A DNA stretch of 23,396 bases, taken from Candidatus Hodarchaeota archaeon. GTDB taxonomy: Archaea; Asgardarchaeota; Heimdallarchaeia; Hodarchaeales; Hodarchaeaceae. The notes below the pieces were generated by a model that was not told the DNA's origin, did not search any database, and worked only from the letters and a program-made list of their open reading frames with translations. Positions 1-8,141 of this stretch are shown piece after piece. Position 1 is the first letter of the stretch, and every line of letters begins with the position of its first letter. The stretch covers positions 1 to 23,396 of the forward strand of contig JAEOSR010000070.1 of NCBI GenBank assembly GCA_016840285.1. The letters run 5' to 3'. A program made the position numbers and the translations under genes.

Positions 1-12
1 CTACAATCCTCT

Positions 13-576
13 TTATCCAAAAATAGATCGGAGTAATTGATTTAAATGTTCTTGAATTTTCTCATCCGCGTCCCCCTTTGCTGCGATCTTTTGCCATGCT
101 TCTTCTGTCAGTCCATATTCCTGTAACCTATCAGGCAATAGTAGGTTCCATCGGAATACTCCTTGACGATAATTTGAAGCTTTATTCAAAATGATCTGAA
201 ATTCGATAGATAACTGAAAATAAACTTTTTGGGAGGCTGGGTCTAGAGAAACATTATCTAAGGTTGGGATAAGTGGTTCTAAAGGAATATCCTGTGAGAT
301 TCGAGTTGGTGAACCTTCATTGGCTTGTATGGATTCAGGAGGTTCTGGTAAACTATCATCACCTTCACCATAGATTTCTTGTGGAGTTGGTGCTACAAAT
401 ATGTTTGACTGGTCCCCTACCTCTTTATGGAAGTCAAATTGAAGATCTTTAGGAATAACAGGTTTGAATTCACTATCAGGCCTGTCTGTTAAAGTTTCAA
501 TATTCCCACAATGAGGGCAGGGATTGTCTTCGTCTAAGTTCATCACGTAATTGTGACATTTCTTGCAGACAGGAAT
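13..576 (-). CDS. Zinc-ribbon protein with acidic linker, probable ATT start
   Basis: Function not recognised. The N-terminus holds a zinc ribbon with CKKC, twelve residues, then CPHC. A long acidic, proline-rich and probably disordered linker follows (about residues 30-105). The last 75 residues are probably helical and rich in Gln, Leu and Trp. The first canonical start in frame is a GTG at 546-544 (an ATG follows at once), but it leaves out the first CxxC. The frame stays open upstream to a TAG and has no ATG, GTG or TTG there. An ATT at 576-574 lies six bases after a GAGGTC SD and gives a 187-residue protein with a complete ribbon, so I place the start there. It lies downstream of the cyclophilin gene on the same strand, after a gap of about 125 bases. 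Single zinc ribbons with disordered tails are common in archaea and do not reveal a role. The gene is convincing; the start is inferred. Confidence 0.7.
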   Translation of the reverse strand: MPVCKKCHNYVMNLDEDNPCPHCGNIETLTDRPDSEFKPVIPKDLQFDFHKEVGDQSNIFVAPTPQEIYGEGDDSLPEPPESIQANEGSPTRISQDIPLEPLIPTLDNVSLDPASQKVYFQLSIEFQIILNKASNYRQGVFRWNLLLPDRLQEYGLTEEAWQKIAAKGDADEKIQEHLNQLLRSIFG

Positions 577-582
577 CGTGAA

Positions 583-588
583 GACCTC
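583..588 (-). promoter_or_regulatory. Shine-Dalgarno site that decides the start of the zinc-ribbon gene
   Basis: Read on the minus strand, GAGGTC is followed by six bases (TTCACG) and then ATT. It is the only good SD near the beginning of the frame. It places initiation upstream of the first CxxC, not at the GTG/ATG pair near 546. Confidence 0.5.
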
Positions 589-700
589 TATTACAAGTAA
601 ATAAGAAATTGAAGTCTCTTTCTTAAACTAAGGATCAAACGATAACTTACATTTAATAGTATTTGTTTTAATATTTATATTCGGTAGGATAAAAACTCTC

Positions 701-1174
701 CTAAATTGAGACTAAATTATGATTTTCAATGATGGGACTTTTTTCAGTTATTCTCACACGAGCCATCTTGTCTCCATTACTTAATTTGTCTATAATTTCT
801 AGCCCTTCTGTTATCTTACCAAAAACTGTATGTTTTCTATCAAGATGAGATTGAGGGGCTCTAACCAAGAAAAATTGGGATCCTCCAGTATCTTTCCCTG
901 CATGAGCCATTGAAAGAGCTCCACGATGATGTTTATGTTTAGTTTCAGTATTCTTTTCAGTTTCACAAGGAATAGAATATCCAGGGCCACCTGTACCAGT
1001 CCCCTGAGGGCATCCTCCTTGAACAACAAAATCTGGGATGCAACGATGAAAAGTCAACCCATCATAAAAACCTGATTCAGCTAAAGAAACAAAATTCTTA
1101 ACAGTGTTGGTTACTTCATCAAAAAAGTCTATTACGATTTTTCCATATTTAGTTTCAATGACTGCTTTAGTCAC
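701..1174 (-). CDS. Cyclophilin-type peptidyl-prolyl cis-trans isomerase
   Basis: Cytosolic single-domain cyclophilin (157 residues, no signal peptide) that would catalyse cis-trans isomerisation of peptidyl-proline bonds in protein folding. The family core is clear: [13 protein letters not shown] at residues 42-54 with catalytic Arg44 and Gln52, then GSQFFL around 98-103, then [10 protein letters not shown] at 110-119. The residue before LDRKHTVFG is His where many cyclophilins have the Trp of the cyclosporin pocket. Small prokaryotic cyclophilins often vary here, and catalysis should not depend on it. The start is GTG at 1174, nine bases after a strong AAAGGAG SD; no ATG is suitably placed. 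It is the first gene of a minus-strand pair with the zinc-ribbon gene. Family assignment is very secure; the client proteins are unknown. Confidence 0.95.
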   Translation of the reverse strand: MTKAVIETKYGKIVIDFFDEVTNTVKNFVSLAESGFYDGLTFHRCIPDFVVQGGCPQGTGTGGPGYSIPCETEKNTETKHKHHRGALSMAHAGKDTGGSQFFLVRAPQSHLDRKHTVFGKITEGLEIIDKLSNGDKMARVRITEKSPIIENHNLVSI

Positions 1175-1341
1175 AGTTGAAATCTCCTTTATTTATAATC
1201 TATGAAGTATTTTACGGTTATTACCCTTAATAATTAAGCACTATGTTTTTTATGAGAAACTCTGAATCCTTAAATTCCTAGGAAGATCTTATGTTTATCC
1301 TTAATTTGAGCCGTAATACACTAATGTAGGTAGGAAACTCT

Positions 1342-3621
1342 ATGAATTGGAATGTTCGCTTGGCTTATATCCAAACAGTCGGTTTTGCGATTGGAATGGG
1401 GATTATACAGACCGCTTTCTCAATTTATGTCACTGATGGATTAGGTCAGTCTAATCTCATATTAGGGAATCTTTTCACCATCCAAGGATTAGCTTCCACT
1501 ATTTTTGTTTTCCCCTCTGGTTTTCTAGCTGACAAATACAGACGGGATACACTTGTCCGAATCTCTGTAATCTTCGGAGTTCTTGCCCAACTGACATTGA
1601 TATTTTCTACAACTTTAACAGGGAATCCTCAGACCACTCTAATTGTGCTCTTTATTAGTGAGGCACTTGGAGGATTAGGTTGGGGTTTATCTGGGCCAGC
1701 AGCACAGGCATTACTTGCTGACTCAATCGAACCAGGGGCTCGCAGCCAAGTCTTTGCCAAGATGTTCTTTGTCAACTTAGTAGCTTCAGCTATAGGCCCA
1801 ATCTTAGCAATTGGATTGACTTTAATCTTGGGTGACACTTGGGATCTCATTGTTCTTAAGAATCTCATTTTTGTGGGAGCAATAAGTAGCATAATTGCTT
1901 ATACAGTTGTTCTACTGGTATCTGATGATAAGACAGTCATACCTAAAAGAGACAGATCTCGTCGCTATCCTAACCTTAAAGAAGAAACTGAAGAAAAAGC
2001 TGATACTCCCCCTGTAGTGACTGTGCTTGGACATCCGTTCTCTTATGATGTGGTCATACCAATTGTTATGGTTACAAGTGGGATAATTATCGGTTTCGGT
2101 GCAGGAGCAACAGTAGCCTTTTTTCCTGTCTTATTTGCTAATCCAACTATTGGTTATGGTCTCCAACCTATGTTTACTTATATTGTAGTTGGTGTTACAA
2201 ATGTGGTGACTGGCCTAATGGGCCTATTAGCTCAGCGAATGATTAGGATTATTGGTCGTATTGGTTCAATGTTCCTTACTCAAGGACTCGCAATTATTTG
2301 TTTGTTAGGTATAGTAATTAATCTGGTACTATACCAGAATGAGTCGATATCATTTCCTTTATCTGTTCTGCTTTTAGCATTCTTTTATATCAGTCGTAAC
2401 GCTTTGATGAACGCAAGTGGTCCCGTGAGTAGATCTATTGTTATGGACGTTGTTCCTTCAAATTCAAGAGCTAAATGGAATTCACTAGAAACTTTAGCAT
2501 GGGGGATGTTTTGGTCTGTCTCCGCTTCAATAGGAGGATATATTGTTGATAATTTTGGATTTTTTTATGTTTTCATGTTTACAGCTACCCTTTACACAAT
2601 TGCTACACTAATTATTCTATCTATTAGAAATCGGATTCCTAAGGAATCGATTCTCACTCGCACTTATCAATTGGGGAAGCTTACTGCTCGTAATCGAGTA
2701 GTGATGCCTTCTTCTTCGATTACTGGAATTAAGGCTGGTGAACTTGTTAATGGTCAGGTTACCCGTGAAGCAATCTCATACTACGCGAAAGTAGCTCAAG
2801 ATGGTGCGGGATTAGTCTATCTGGAGCCAGCCTACATCTCTCTCTCTGGGAAAAGTCACCCCCATCAAATCGGAATTCATGATGATTATGTCATTTCTCG
2901 TTTAGCACGAGTAGTCAAGCAGGTTCATGAACATGGGTCATTAATTGGTATTCGGCTAACCCATGCAGGTGGAGCAACGAAGAAATCAATATGCGGTGTT
3001 CAACCCCTAGCACCTTCAGAAGTTTCTATATCTGATCGTGATCCACCTCGTTCCCTGACGTTGGAAGAGATCTCCCAGCTTTGTAATGAATTTGTGGAAG
3101 CAGCAATCCGTTCTGCTCGTGCTGGTTTTGATATTATTGAAATATCTTCAAGCGTGATGCAAGAAAATCCAGACCTGCTTGGTCAGTTCCTCTCACCAGA
3201 ATATAACCAGCGAATTGATGAATATGGCGGATCATTTACAAATCGAATTCAATTTCCTCTAGAAGTCGCTAAAGCCATTCGGGCCAATCTTCCCCAGGAG
3301 GTAATGCTTGCATATTATATATCGGCTCCTTTTCGCGGCTTATCCGATGATGAACTCTCCGCTGTTGTTAAAAATATCGAAAAAGCAGGAATTGAATTAC
3401 TATGTATTGACTATTTATTTAGTGAAATAAAAGATGAGGAAGCAGGTATTGAGCGGTTTATTCGAAAAATAAAGAATGATCTTCCTCATATCCCAATTGT
3501 TTGTAGTGGTGATTTCGATATTGAATCTGCAGAACAAGCAGTAAAGCGAGGTCAAGCTGATTTAGTTGCATTCGGACGTTTCTCACAAGATAACCTAGCT
3601 TTTCAAATAGCCCTTAGATAA
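1342..3621 (+). CDS. MFS transporter fused to an Old Yellow Enzyme-like flavin barrel
   Basis: A 759-residue fusion. Residues 1-430 form a major facilitator transporter with about 12 hydrophobic helices, the family motif A (GFLADKYRR, about residues 60-68) after helix 2, and a charged central loop near 194-230. Residues 440-759 match the Old Yellow Enzyme/NADH:flavin oxidoreductase TIM barrel: GKLTARNRVVMP at the start, QFLSPEYNQRIDEYGGSFTNR at 615-635, and the FMN-phosphate region SGDFD...GRFSQD near 722-750. Two usual active-site features are changed. The HxAH-type motif (normally EIHGAHGYL) reads EISSSVMQ with about four extra residues, and HAGR reads HAGG with Arg where the flavin-contacting Gln is expected. 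The frame is continuous with no stop or second ATG start. ATG 1342 follows AGGTAGGA. It stands alone between oppositely oriented genes. The domain assignment is secure. Whether it is active and what it transports are unknown; it could be a sensor-like or substrate-binding barrel. Confidence 0.9.
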   Translation: MNWNVRLAYIQTVGFAIGMGIIQTAFSIYVTDGLGQSNLILGNLFTIQGLASTIFVFPSGFLADKYRRDTLVRISVIFGVLAQLTLIFSTTLTGNPQTTLIVLFISEALGGLGWGLSGPAAQALLADSIEPGARSQVFAKMFFVNLVASAIGPILAIGLTLILGDTWDLIVLKNLIFVGAISSIIAYTVVLLVSDDKTVIPKRDRSRRYPNLKEETEEKADTPPVVTVLGHPFSYDVVIPIVMVTSGIIIGFGAGATVAFFPVLFANPTIGYGLQPMFTYIVVGVTNVVTGLMGLLAQRMIRIIGRIGSMFLTQGLAIICLLGIVINLVLYQNESISFPLSVLLLAFFYISRNALMNASGPVSRSIVMDVVPSNSRAKWNSLETLAWGMFWSVSASIGGYIVDNFGFFYVFMFTATLYTIATLIILSIRNRIPKESILTRTYQLGKLTARNRVVMPSSSITGIKAGELVNGQVTREAISYYAKVAQDGAGLVYLEPAYISLSGKSHPHQIGIHDDYVISRLARVVKQVHEHGSLIGIRLTHAGGATKKSICGVQPLAPSEVSISDRDPPRSLTLEEISQLCNEFVEAAIRSARAGFDIIEISSSVMQENPDLLGQFLSPEYNQRIDEYGGSFTNRIQFPLEVAKAIRANLPQEVMLAYYISAPFRGLSDDELSAVVKNIEKAGIELLCIDYLFSEIKDEEAGIERFIRKIKNDLPHIPIVCSGDFDIESAEQAVKRGQADLVAFGRFSQDNLAFQIALR

Positions 3622-3778
3622 GCTCCGAACTTATATCAAAGGGCTTTAAGAGCTAATTACCCGATTTCTGAGTTTAAGAAAAGATAGTGAACCCCATGGT
3701 TCGGAACGAATTCAGTCATCATGAATCAGACATATGCCTTTCGAACATCAGGGGCTCATTTCACATAGTTTTTCACTC

Positions 3779-4288
3779 TCATTTTAAACCATATGATTCG
3801 TTATGAACCAAGCTCTCAAGGGGTTTACGTTTGGAACTCCGTGTTTCATTTGCGTAACCAACAGCCACGAGAGCGAGAACCTTTAAATGTTCAGGGATCT
3901 TTAGAAATTCCTTGATTTTAGGTTCAATGTCCGAATTTATAACCCCAGCCCAGCAAGTGCCTAAATTTAAGGAATGAGCTTCAATCATGAAATGTAGTGT
4001 CGCTAATGCTGTATCAGCATGATGATATTTAGGATGGACTTTGGGATTGGTTAGAGGAATAAAAACAACTGGACTTTCGGCAACAAACTTTCCATAAGGA
4101 TGGAATTCAGCCAATTTTTTCCTCTTTTCTATATCCTTTACAATCATAAATTCCCAGGGCTGCTTATTCGAGGCGGATGGTGCCCATTGAGCTGCTTCCA
4201 GACATTTCTCAAGTTTTCCAGATTCCACAGGTGTCGATTTATATTTACGAATACTTCTACGAGTTTTTAAGAGTTCTAATGCATCCAT
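3779..4288 (-). CDS. Nitroreductase-family FMN oxidoreductase
   Basis: A compact (169-residue) nitroreductase-fold flavoprotein that would use FMN and NAD(P)H to reduce nitro compounds, quinones or an unknown natural substrate. Visible family marks are the FMN-phosphate-binding RRSIRKY at residues 10-16, APSASNKQPW at 36-45, and the segment DTALATLHFMIEAHSLNLGTCW, which forms the core helix and following strand. ATG 4288 is preceded by an AGGAAG SD. It is the last gene of the minus-strand unit headed by the roadblock genes, 65 bases after the dehydratase gene. Its short length suits the archaeal/clostridial branch rather than the longer NfsB type. Substrate cannot be read from sequence. Some members are fused to ferredoxin domains, but this one has none. 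Confidence 0.9.
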   Translation of the reverse strand: MDALELLKTRRSIRKYKSTPVESGKLEKCLEAAQWAPSASNKQPWEFMIVKDIEKRKKLAEFHPYGKFVAESPVVFIPLTNPKVHPKYHHADTALATLHFMIEAHSLNLGTCWAGVINSDIEPKIKEFLKIPEHLKVLALVAVGYANETRSSKRKPLESLVHNESYGLK

Positions 4289-4353
4289 ATTACTATCTTC
4301 CTGAAATTTATTCTGATTAAATGGCAGAGAAGGTTATTTTTCTAGCTTGTCAA

Positions 4354-5328
4354 CTAAATGACTTTCCACTTTTTCAACTGTCTAAGCGAAACGTTAGCAC
4401 CACAGAGGATAATACATACTTTCTCGACATCTGATAATTCGAACTTGTTCTGTAATAGTGCTGCGATAGAACAAGAAGTAGCTGGTTCGACAAGAATTTT
4501 TTCTTTTTCAAGTAGTAATTGTAACGCATTTAACGCTTCTGTATCAGTGACAGTCTGCATGTCGTTTACAACTGCTTTTATTCTGGCTAGAGTAGTTTCT
4601 GTAGTTCTTTTTGCTCCAAGTGTGTCGGCAATGCTCGTGATAGCTGGTAATGTAACTGGATAACCAGCCCTGAAACTTTGTGTTACAGCATCACAACCTA
4701 CAGTTTCAACACCAAATATTTTTATTTCGGGTTTCATCTGACTAGCAACCACTCCCAATCCACTTATCAATCCACCTCCTCCAACAGATGCAATGATAGC
4801 ATTCAAATATGGATTTTGATCTAGAAGTTCTAATGCGATAGTTCCTTGACCTTTAACAACCGCTAGATCATCAAAAGGATGAACATAGGTTTGTCCTGTT
4901 TCTTGGGCATATTCATGTGCTTTATCATTAGCTTCATCCCATGCCTCCCCGTATAAGATGGTTTTTCCACCCCACCTCTTGATCTTCTCAACTTTCTCAT
5001 TCGCAGTACTTGTGGGAAGAAAGACTACTACAGGTGCATCGAGTTCTCTTCCCGCATAACAAACACCCAAACCATGGTTACCCCCAGAAGCAGTCACTAA
5101 ACCTTTAGATAATACTTTTTTTTCTAATGATAGAGCTTTAGCGCATGCTCCTCGGACTTTGAAAGATCGTGTGGGTTGAAGGAATTCTAGTTTCAAATAG
5201 ATTTCTTTTTCGATTAATTGTTCTAGTTGATAAGATCGTATCAGTGGTGTTGTAATCACATAGGGTCGAATCTGAGAAAGAGTCTCTTTAACATCTGATA
5301 CGGTCAAATTTCTGAAAATGCTAGCCAT
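4354..5328 (-). CDS. PLP-dependent threonine/serine dehydratase, catalytic domain only
   Basis: Fold-type II PLP enzyme that would deaminate threonine to 2-oxobutyrate, or serine to pyruvate, in the cytosol. PLP-binding SFKVRG places the Schiff-base lysine at Lys57. SGGNHG at 81-86 contacts the cofactor carboxylate. SVGGGGLISG at 181-190 is the phosphate loop, and CGANVS closes the domain. There is no C-terminal ACT domain, so isoleucine feedback of the biosynthetic IlvA kind is not expected; a catabolic enzyme or a racemase/hydroxyaspartate lyase relative is more likely. An ATG at 5364 would add 12 residues and overlap the upstream gene. I chose ATG 5328 because GAGGAG lies six bases before it and the family normally starts there. 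It sits 19 bases after the activator gene, so the two are probably co-transcribed. Exact substrate is open. Confidence 0.9.
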   Translation of the reverse strand: MASIFRNLTVSDVKETLSQIRPYVITTPLIRSYQLEQLIEKEIYLKLEFLQPTRSFKVRGACAKALSLEKKVLSKGLVTASGGNHGLGVCYAGRELDAPVVVFLPTSTANEKVEKIKRWGGKTILYGEAWDEANDKAHEYAQETGQTYVHPFDDLAVVKGQGTIALELLDQNPYLNAIIASVGGGGLISGLGVVASQMKPEIKIFGVETVGCDAVTQSFRAGYPVTLPAITSIADTLGAKRTTETTLARIKAVVNDMQTVTDTEALNALQLLLEKEKILVEPATSCSIAALLQNKFELSDVEKVCIILCGANVSLRQLKKWKVI

Positions 5329-5347
5329 TGCTGACTCCTCTTCAGTT

Positions 5348-6136
5348 CTAGTGTAGTTTTTCAAGAGCTATTAAAGCAGCTCCTAGTGCACCTACCATTT
5401 GGGGATGTTCTGGTACCTCAATTGCAGTATTCAATTGATCCTCAAGCATTTTTCTCACCCCTGGGTTTAAAGCAACCCCACCTGTTAACGCTACTAAAGA
5501 ATTTATCCCAACTCGAGCAGTTAGAGCAGCTATTTTTGTTGCAATGGTTCTATGTATGCCAGCAATGATATCTGATCGATTTGCTCCTTGGTTCAACCTA
5601 GAGATGACTTCTGACTCTGCAAAGACGGTGCAAGTACTCGAGATAGATGCTGGATTTGTTGAAATGAGAGCTTGATTACCAAATTCAGATATTTCGACCT
5701 CAAGGGCATTAGCCATAACTTCCAAAAAACGGCCAGTCCCCGCACTGCATTTATCATTCATTTCAAAATTTTGAATTTGTCCGTGATCATTAATTTGTAT
5801 AACTTTTGAATCTTGTCCTCCAATATCAACTATGGTTCGAATACTGGAATTTACAAAAAAGGCGCCTTTCGCATGACACGTAATCTCTGTAACAGTCTCA
5901 TCAGCCTTAGCTAATTTTCTACCATACCCTGTAGAAATAATATAATCAAAATTTTCGGTTTTTACAGCTTTTAATGCCTTATTTATTAGTTTTTTCGCTA
6001 CTTCCGTTGGGTTATATCCCACACGTCTTATAAACGAGTATTTCTGCTGAATATTATTGTTATTTTCGTTAGAAACCGCTAGGATTATAATCTTTGCTGT
6101 TAACGAACCTATGTCTATACCTGCCACTAGTTTCAT
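5348..6136 (-). CDS. BadF/BadG/HgdC-family 2-hydroxyacyl-CoA dehydratase activator
   Basis: ASKHA-fold ATPase with a [4Fe-4S] cluster at the dimer interface. Known members (HgdC, FldI, BadF/G) use ATP to push one electron into a 2-hydroxyacyl-CoA dehydratase or a benzoyl-CoA reductase. The phosphate-binding GIDIGSLTAK is at residues 6-15 and VDIGGQDSK at 103-111. The cluster cysteines are Cys130 in NDKCSAGTG and Cys169 in STCTVFAESE. ALTGGVALNPG at 216-226 completes the nucleotide site. At 262 residues it is the usual length for the single-domain activator. ATG 6136 follows a GAGGG SD. It lies 23 bases after the large roadblock gene and 19 before the dehydratase gene. No HgdA/HgdB or Bcr-like subunits are in the window, so its partner must lie elsewhere or be unconventional. 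Family assignment is very secure. Confidence 0.93.
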   Translation of the reverse strand: MKLVAGIDIGSLTAKIIILAVSNENNNNIQQKYSFIRRVGYNPTEVAKKLINKALKAVKTENFDYIISTGYGRKLAKADETVTEITCHAKGAFFVNSSIRTIVDIGGQDSKVIQINDHGQIQNFEMNDKCSAGTGRFLEVMANALEVEISEFGNQALISTNPASISSTCTVFAESEVISRLNQGANRSDIIAGIHRTIATKIAALTARVGINSLVALTGGVALNPGVRKMLEDQLNTAIEVPEHPQMVGALGAALIALEKLH

Positions 6137-6159
6137 GCCACTGGCCCTCTATTTTACAT

Positions 6160-8121
6160 TTAACAATATTTGCATTTATTAGCTGTAGACATGTGTTCAT
6201 TGCAATACCATTTGTTGCATGAGTTACATTGAGAGAAAAGAGAATAAAAATCCTTTTCTTCAACATTTTGTCCAGCTCTAACTCGTTTAAGTATATTAAT
6301 TGCATCATCTCTCTGAGTATTGGTAATTAAGAGCTCATCTAAGTTATCAATGAATAGATAATTATCTAAATCTAAGTTTATCGTCATTTCTGTATCATTA
6401 ATTAAAGCAGAAAGTTTTTTAAGACGATTATCAAGAGATGATCTTAAATTAATAATATTGGAGGGAAATTCATCAGAAAAATCATCACCTTGGATTCCCA
6501 ATAGATTTGCTAAAACGTATAATTTTACCCATGTAGAGATGTTATCCCGAATTCGGACATATCTTTCGCAGTTGTGACCAGGGCAGGAGAAAATGATGTT
6601 AGCGATTATTTTTCTCCTAGATCTCCTGAATTTATTTGGAGGCGGAAGTAATCTCGAAATAAGACGATAAGAATTGAGAAGATCCTCATAAAACCTTTTA
6701 GCTTTACCAATGATTGTTAACCTTTGCTCAAATATTTTCTCTTCTAAGTTAGTCGCTCGTCGTTTGAGCTCAGTTCGAAGAACATCATCGTGCTCCGTTT
6801 CAGAAAATTGTTTATTTACAAGAGCCAGTGATTTAACAGATCCTTCTAATTGTGTTCCTACAATCCGTAAATCATTTGTTAATAGAAATAAAGGATCTGT
6901 ATCTGACAGGGTCAGCATAATCTGGAATTCACCCAGAGTTTCTGTTATCAATTCTTCTTGAACAGCTGGTTTAGGTATATGGATTTCTGGGAGTTGTGAA
7001 AGATGAGTGTTTAAGGGGATGAATATCTCACTGATCTGTTTTTGGACTGAATCCAATGTATTTTGTTCATTTTCACTTATGTCTGAAATAATGTCAACTA
7101 CTAAGATTTCACTTCCTGTCTTTCTTTCTGTCCCGATTCTTCCATCGATTGATCCCTCACCAATGAGATATTGTAGTGCCATGGAAAGGACTTCAGCAGG
7201 TAATTTCATCCGTTTACGTAAATAACCAATAGAGATTTCTTTTGCCCCATATTTTTTAGCAACTGTTTTAATTTCATTTTCAAGAGACCCGAGCATTTCA
7301 GTATCGAATGCACTTAAGGTTTGGATCTCCTCTTCAGTTGTTTCACCTTCAAAAGCTTGACGTATTTCTTCTAACATCCGCTCTCTATCTTTATCGGTAA
7401 TTTCTGGAACAATTGCACTGAATAATACAGGATCGACGATTTTCTGATAGAGAGAATTTAATTCGGAGTCAAGTGCGACATCCTTAATATCTAATCCTTT
7501 TTGAGTTACTGCAAGTACCAAGTCTTGTGAGGGGTTAAAAGCAACATTTAAGAGCAAATTTTCGGTTCCTTGAAGGATACAAGCCTCTACTCCACCAGCA
7601 GAAACCTCCATGTCTATACGTTCGACAAGGGAGAGAAGAGAGGTTATAGAAATTGCGAAGAGAAAATCATCCATTTCTTGAGTTGAACTAACCCAAACTG
7701 GGAATCCATCTGTTGAAACAAGACCAACGGTTTCAAATTTATCCTGATAACCAATTTGAAAAATATATCTTAGAATTGCTTTAATTATATCTAATGTTTC
7801 TATCGCAGCTTCGGATATAACTACAAGAACCACATCATGACCAAGGGAGTACATTGAGACAGCCTTATTACGGCTTTTGATTGTAAGGGAATTCCAATTT
7901 TCTAGTTTTAACTCACTAGTCAGAAGACTGATAAGATGGTGCCATGATTGTCCAATTAGTGTGGAGTTCTTTACATCTATTTGTTGTTCAGTGGTTGAAA
8001 ATGATCGAATTTCTGTATCGAGTTGAATTAAGACCATTGAATCAAGTTGAGAAACATCAAGCTCGGACTCAGCTAGAGTGAGAGCTTCTTTAGTTAACTC
8101 AAACCATTGAAGTGAATCCAT
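6160..8121 (-). CDS. Large roadblock / winged-helix / zinc-finger protein
   Basis: A 653-residue cytosolic protein I cannot name. Positions are counted from an in-frame TTG one codon before the ATG I chose. Residues 8-122 look like a divergent alpha-beta domain of the roadblock or longin kind. Residues 125-232 are a clearer roadblock/LC7 domain (VGLVSTDGFPVWVSS, a helix with LLSLVERIDMEV, then DLVLAV). Residues 280-345 resemble a winged helix (ISIGYLRKRMKLP...LQYLIGEGSIDGRI) of the kind in UFL1/DDRGK1 and ESCRT-II proteins. A helical, partly coiled-coil region (about 350-500) follows, then CPGHNC at 514-519. The protein ends in a zinc site: C633, C636, C641, H644, C651, C654 (CxxC-x4-CxxH-x6-CxxC), closing on the last residue. 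It lies 20 bases after the small roadblock gene. Roadblock domains usually bind small GTPases, but none is present here. A scaffold or E3-like adaptor is speculation. Confidence 0.8.
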   Translation of the reverse strand: MDSLQWFELTKEALTLAESELDVSQLDSMVLIQLDTEIRSFSTTEQQIDVKNSTLIGQSWHHLISLLTSELKLENWNSLTIKSRNKAVSMYSLGHDVVLVVISEAAIETLDIIKAILRYIFQIGYQDKFETVGLVSTDGFPVWVSSTQEMDDFLFAISITSLLSLVERIDMEVSAGGVEACILQGTENLLLNVAFNPSQDLVLAVTQKGLDIKDVALDSELNSLYQKIVDPVLFSAIVPEITDKDRERMLEEIRQAFEGETTEEEIQTLSAFDTEMLGSLENEIKTVAKKYGAKEISIGYLRKRMKLPAEVLSMALQYLIGEGSIDGRIGTERKTGSEILVVDIISDISENEQNTLDSVQKQISEIFIPLNTHLSQLPEIHIPKPAVQEELITETLGEFQIMLTLSDTDPLFLLTNDLRIVGTQLEGSVKSLALVNKQFSETEHDDVLRTELKRRATNLEEKIFEQRLTIIGKAKRFYEDLLNSYRLISRLLPPPNKFRRSRRKIIANIIFSCPGHNCERYVRIRDNISTWVKLYVLANLLGIQGDDFSDEFPSNIINLRSSLDNRLKKLSALINDTEMTINLDLDNYLFIDNLDELLITNTQRDDAINILKRVRAGQNVEEKDFYSLFSQCNSCNKWYCNEHMSTANKCKYC

Positions 8122-8141
8122 CAATTATTCATGTCCATTAA

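Noticed and set aside
2634..2652. AAGGA followed by an in-frame ATT at the MFS/OYE junction, within a small palindrome (ATTCCT-A-AGGAAT), as a separate start for the flavin barrel
   Set aside because: Given the ATT starts proposed elsewhere this is tempting, but the frame is continuous and the AAGGA-ATT gap is only four bases. A fusion is the simpler reading.
3689..3702. GAACC-CCAT-GGTTC hairpin between the convergent transporter and nitroreductase genes, as a terminator
   Set aside because: The stem is only five pairs and has no T tract directly after it; too weak to call.
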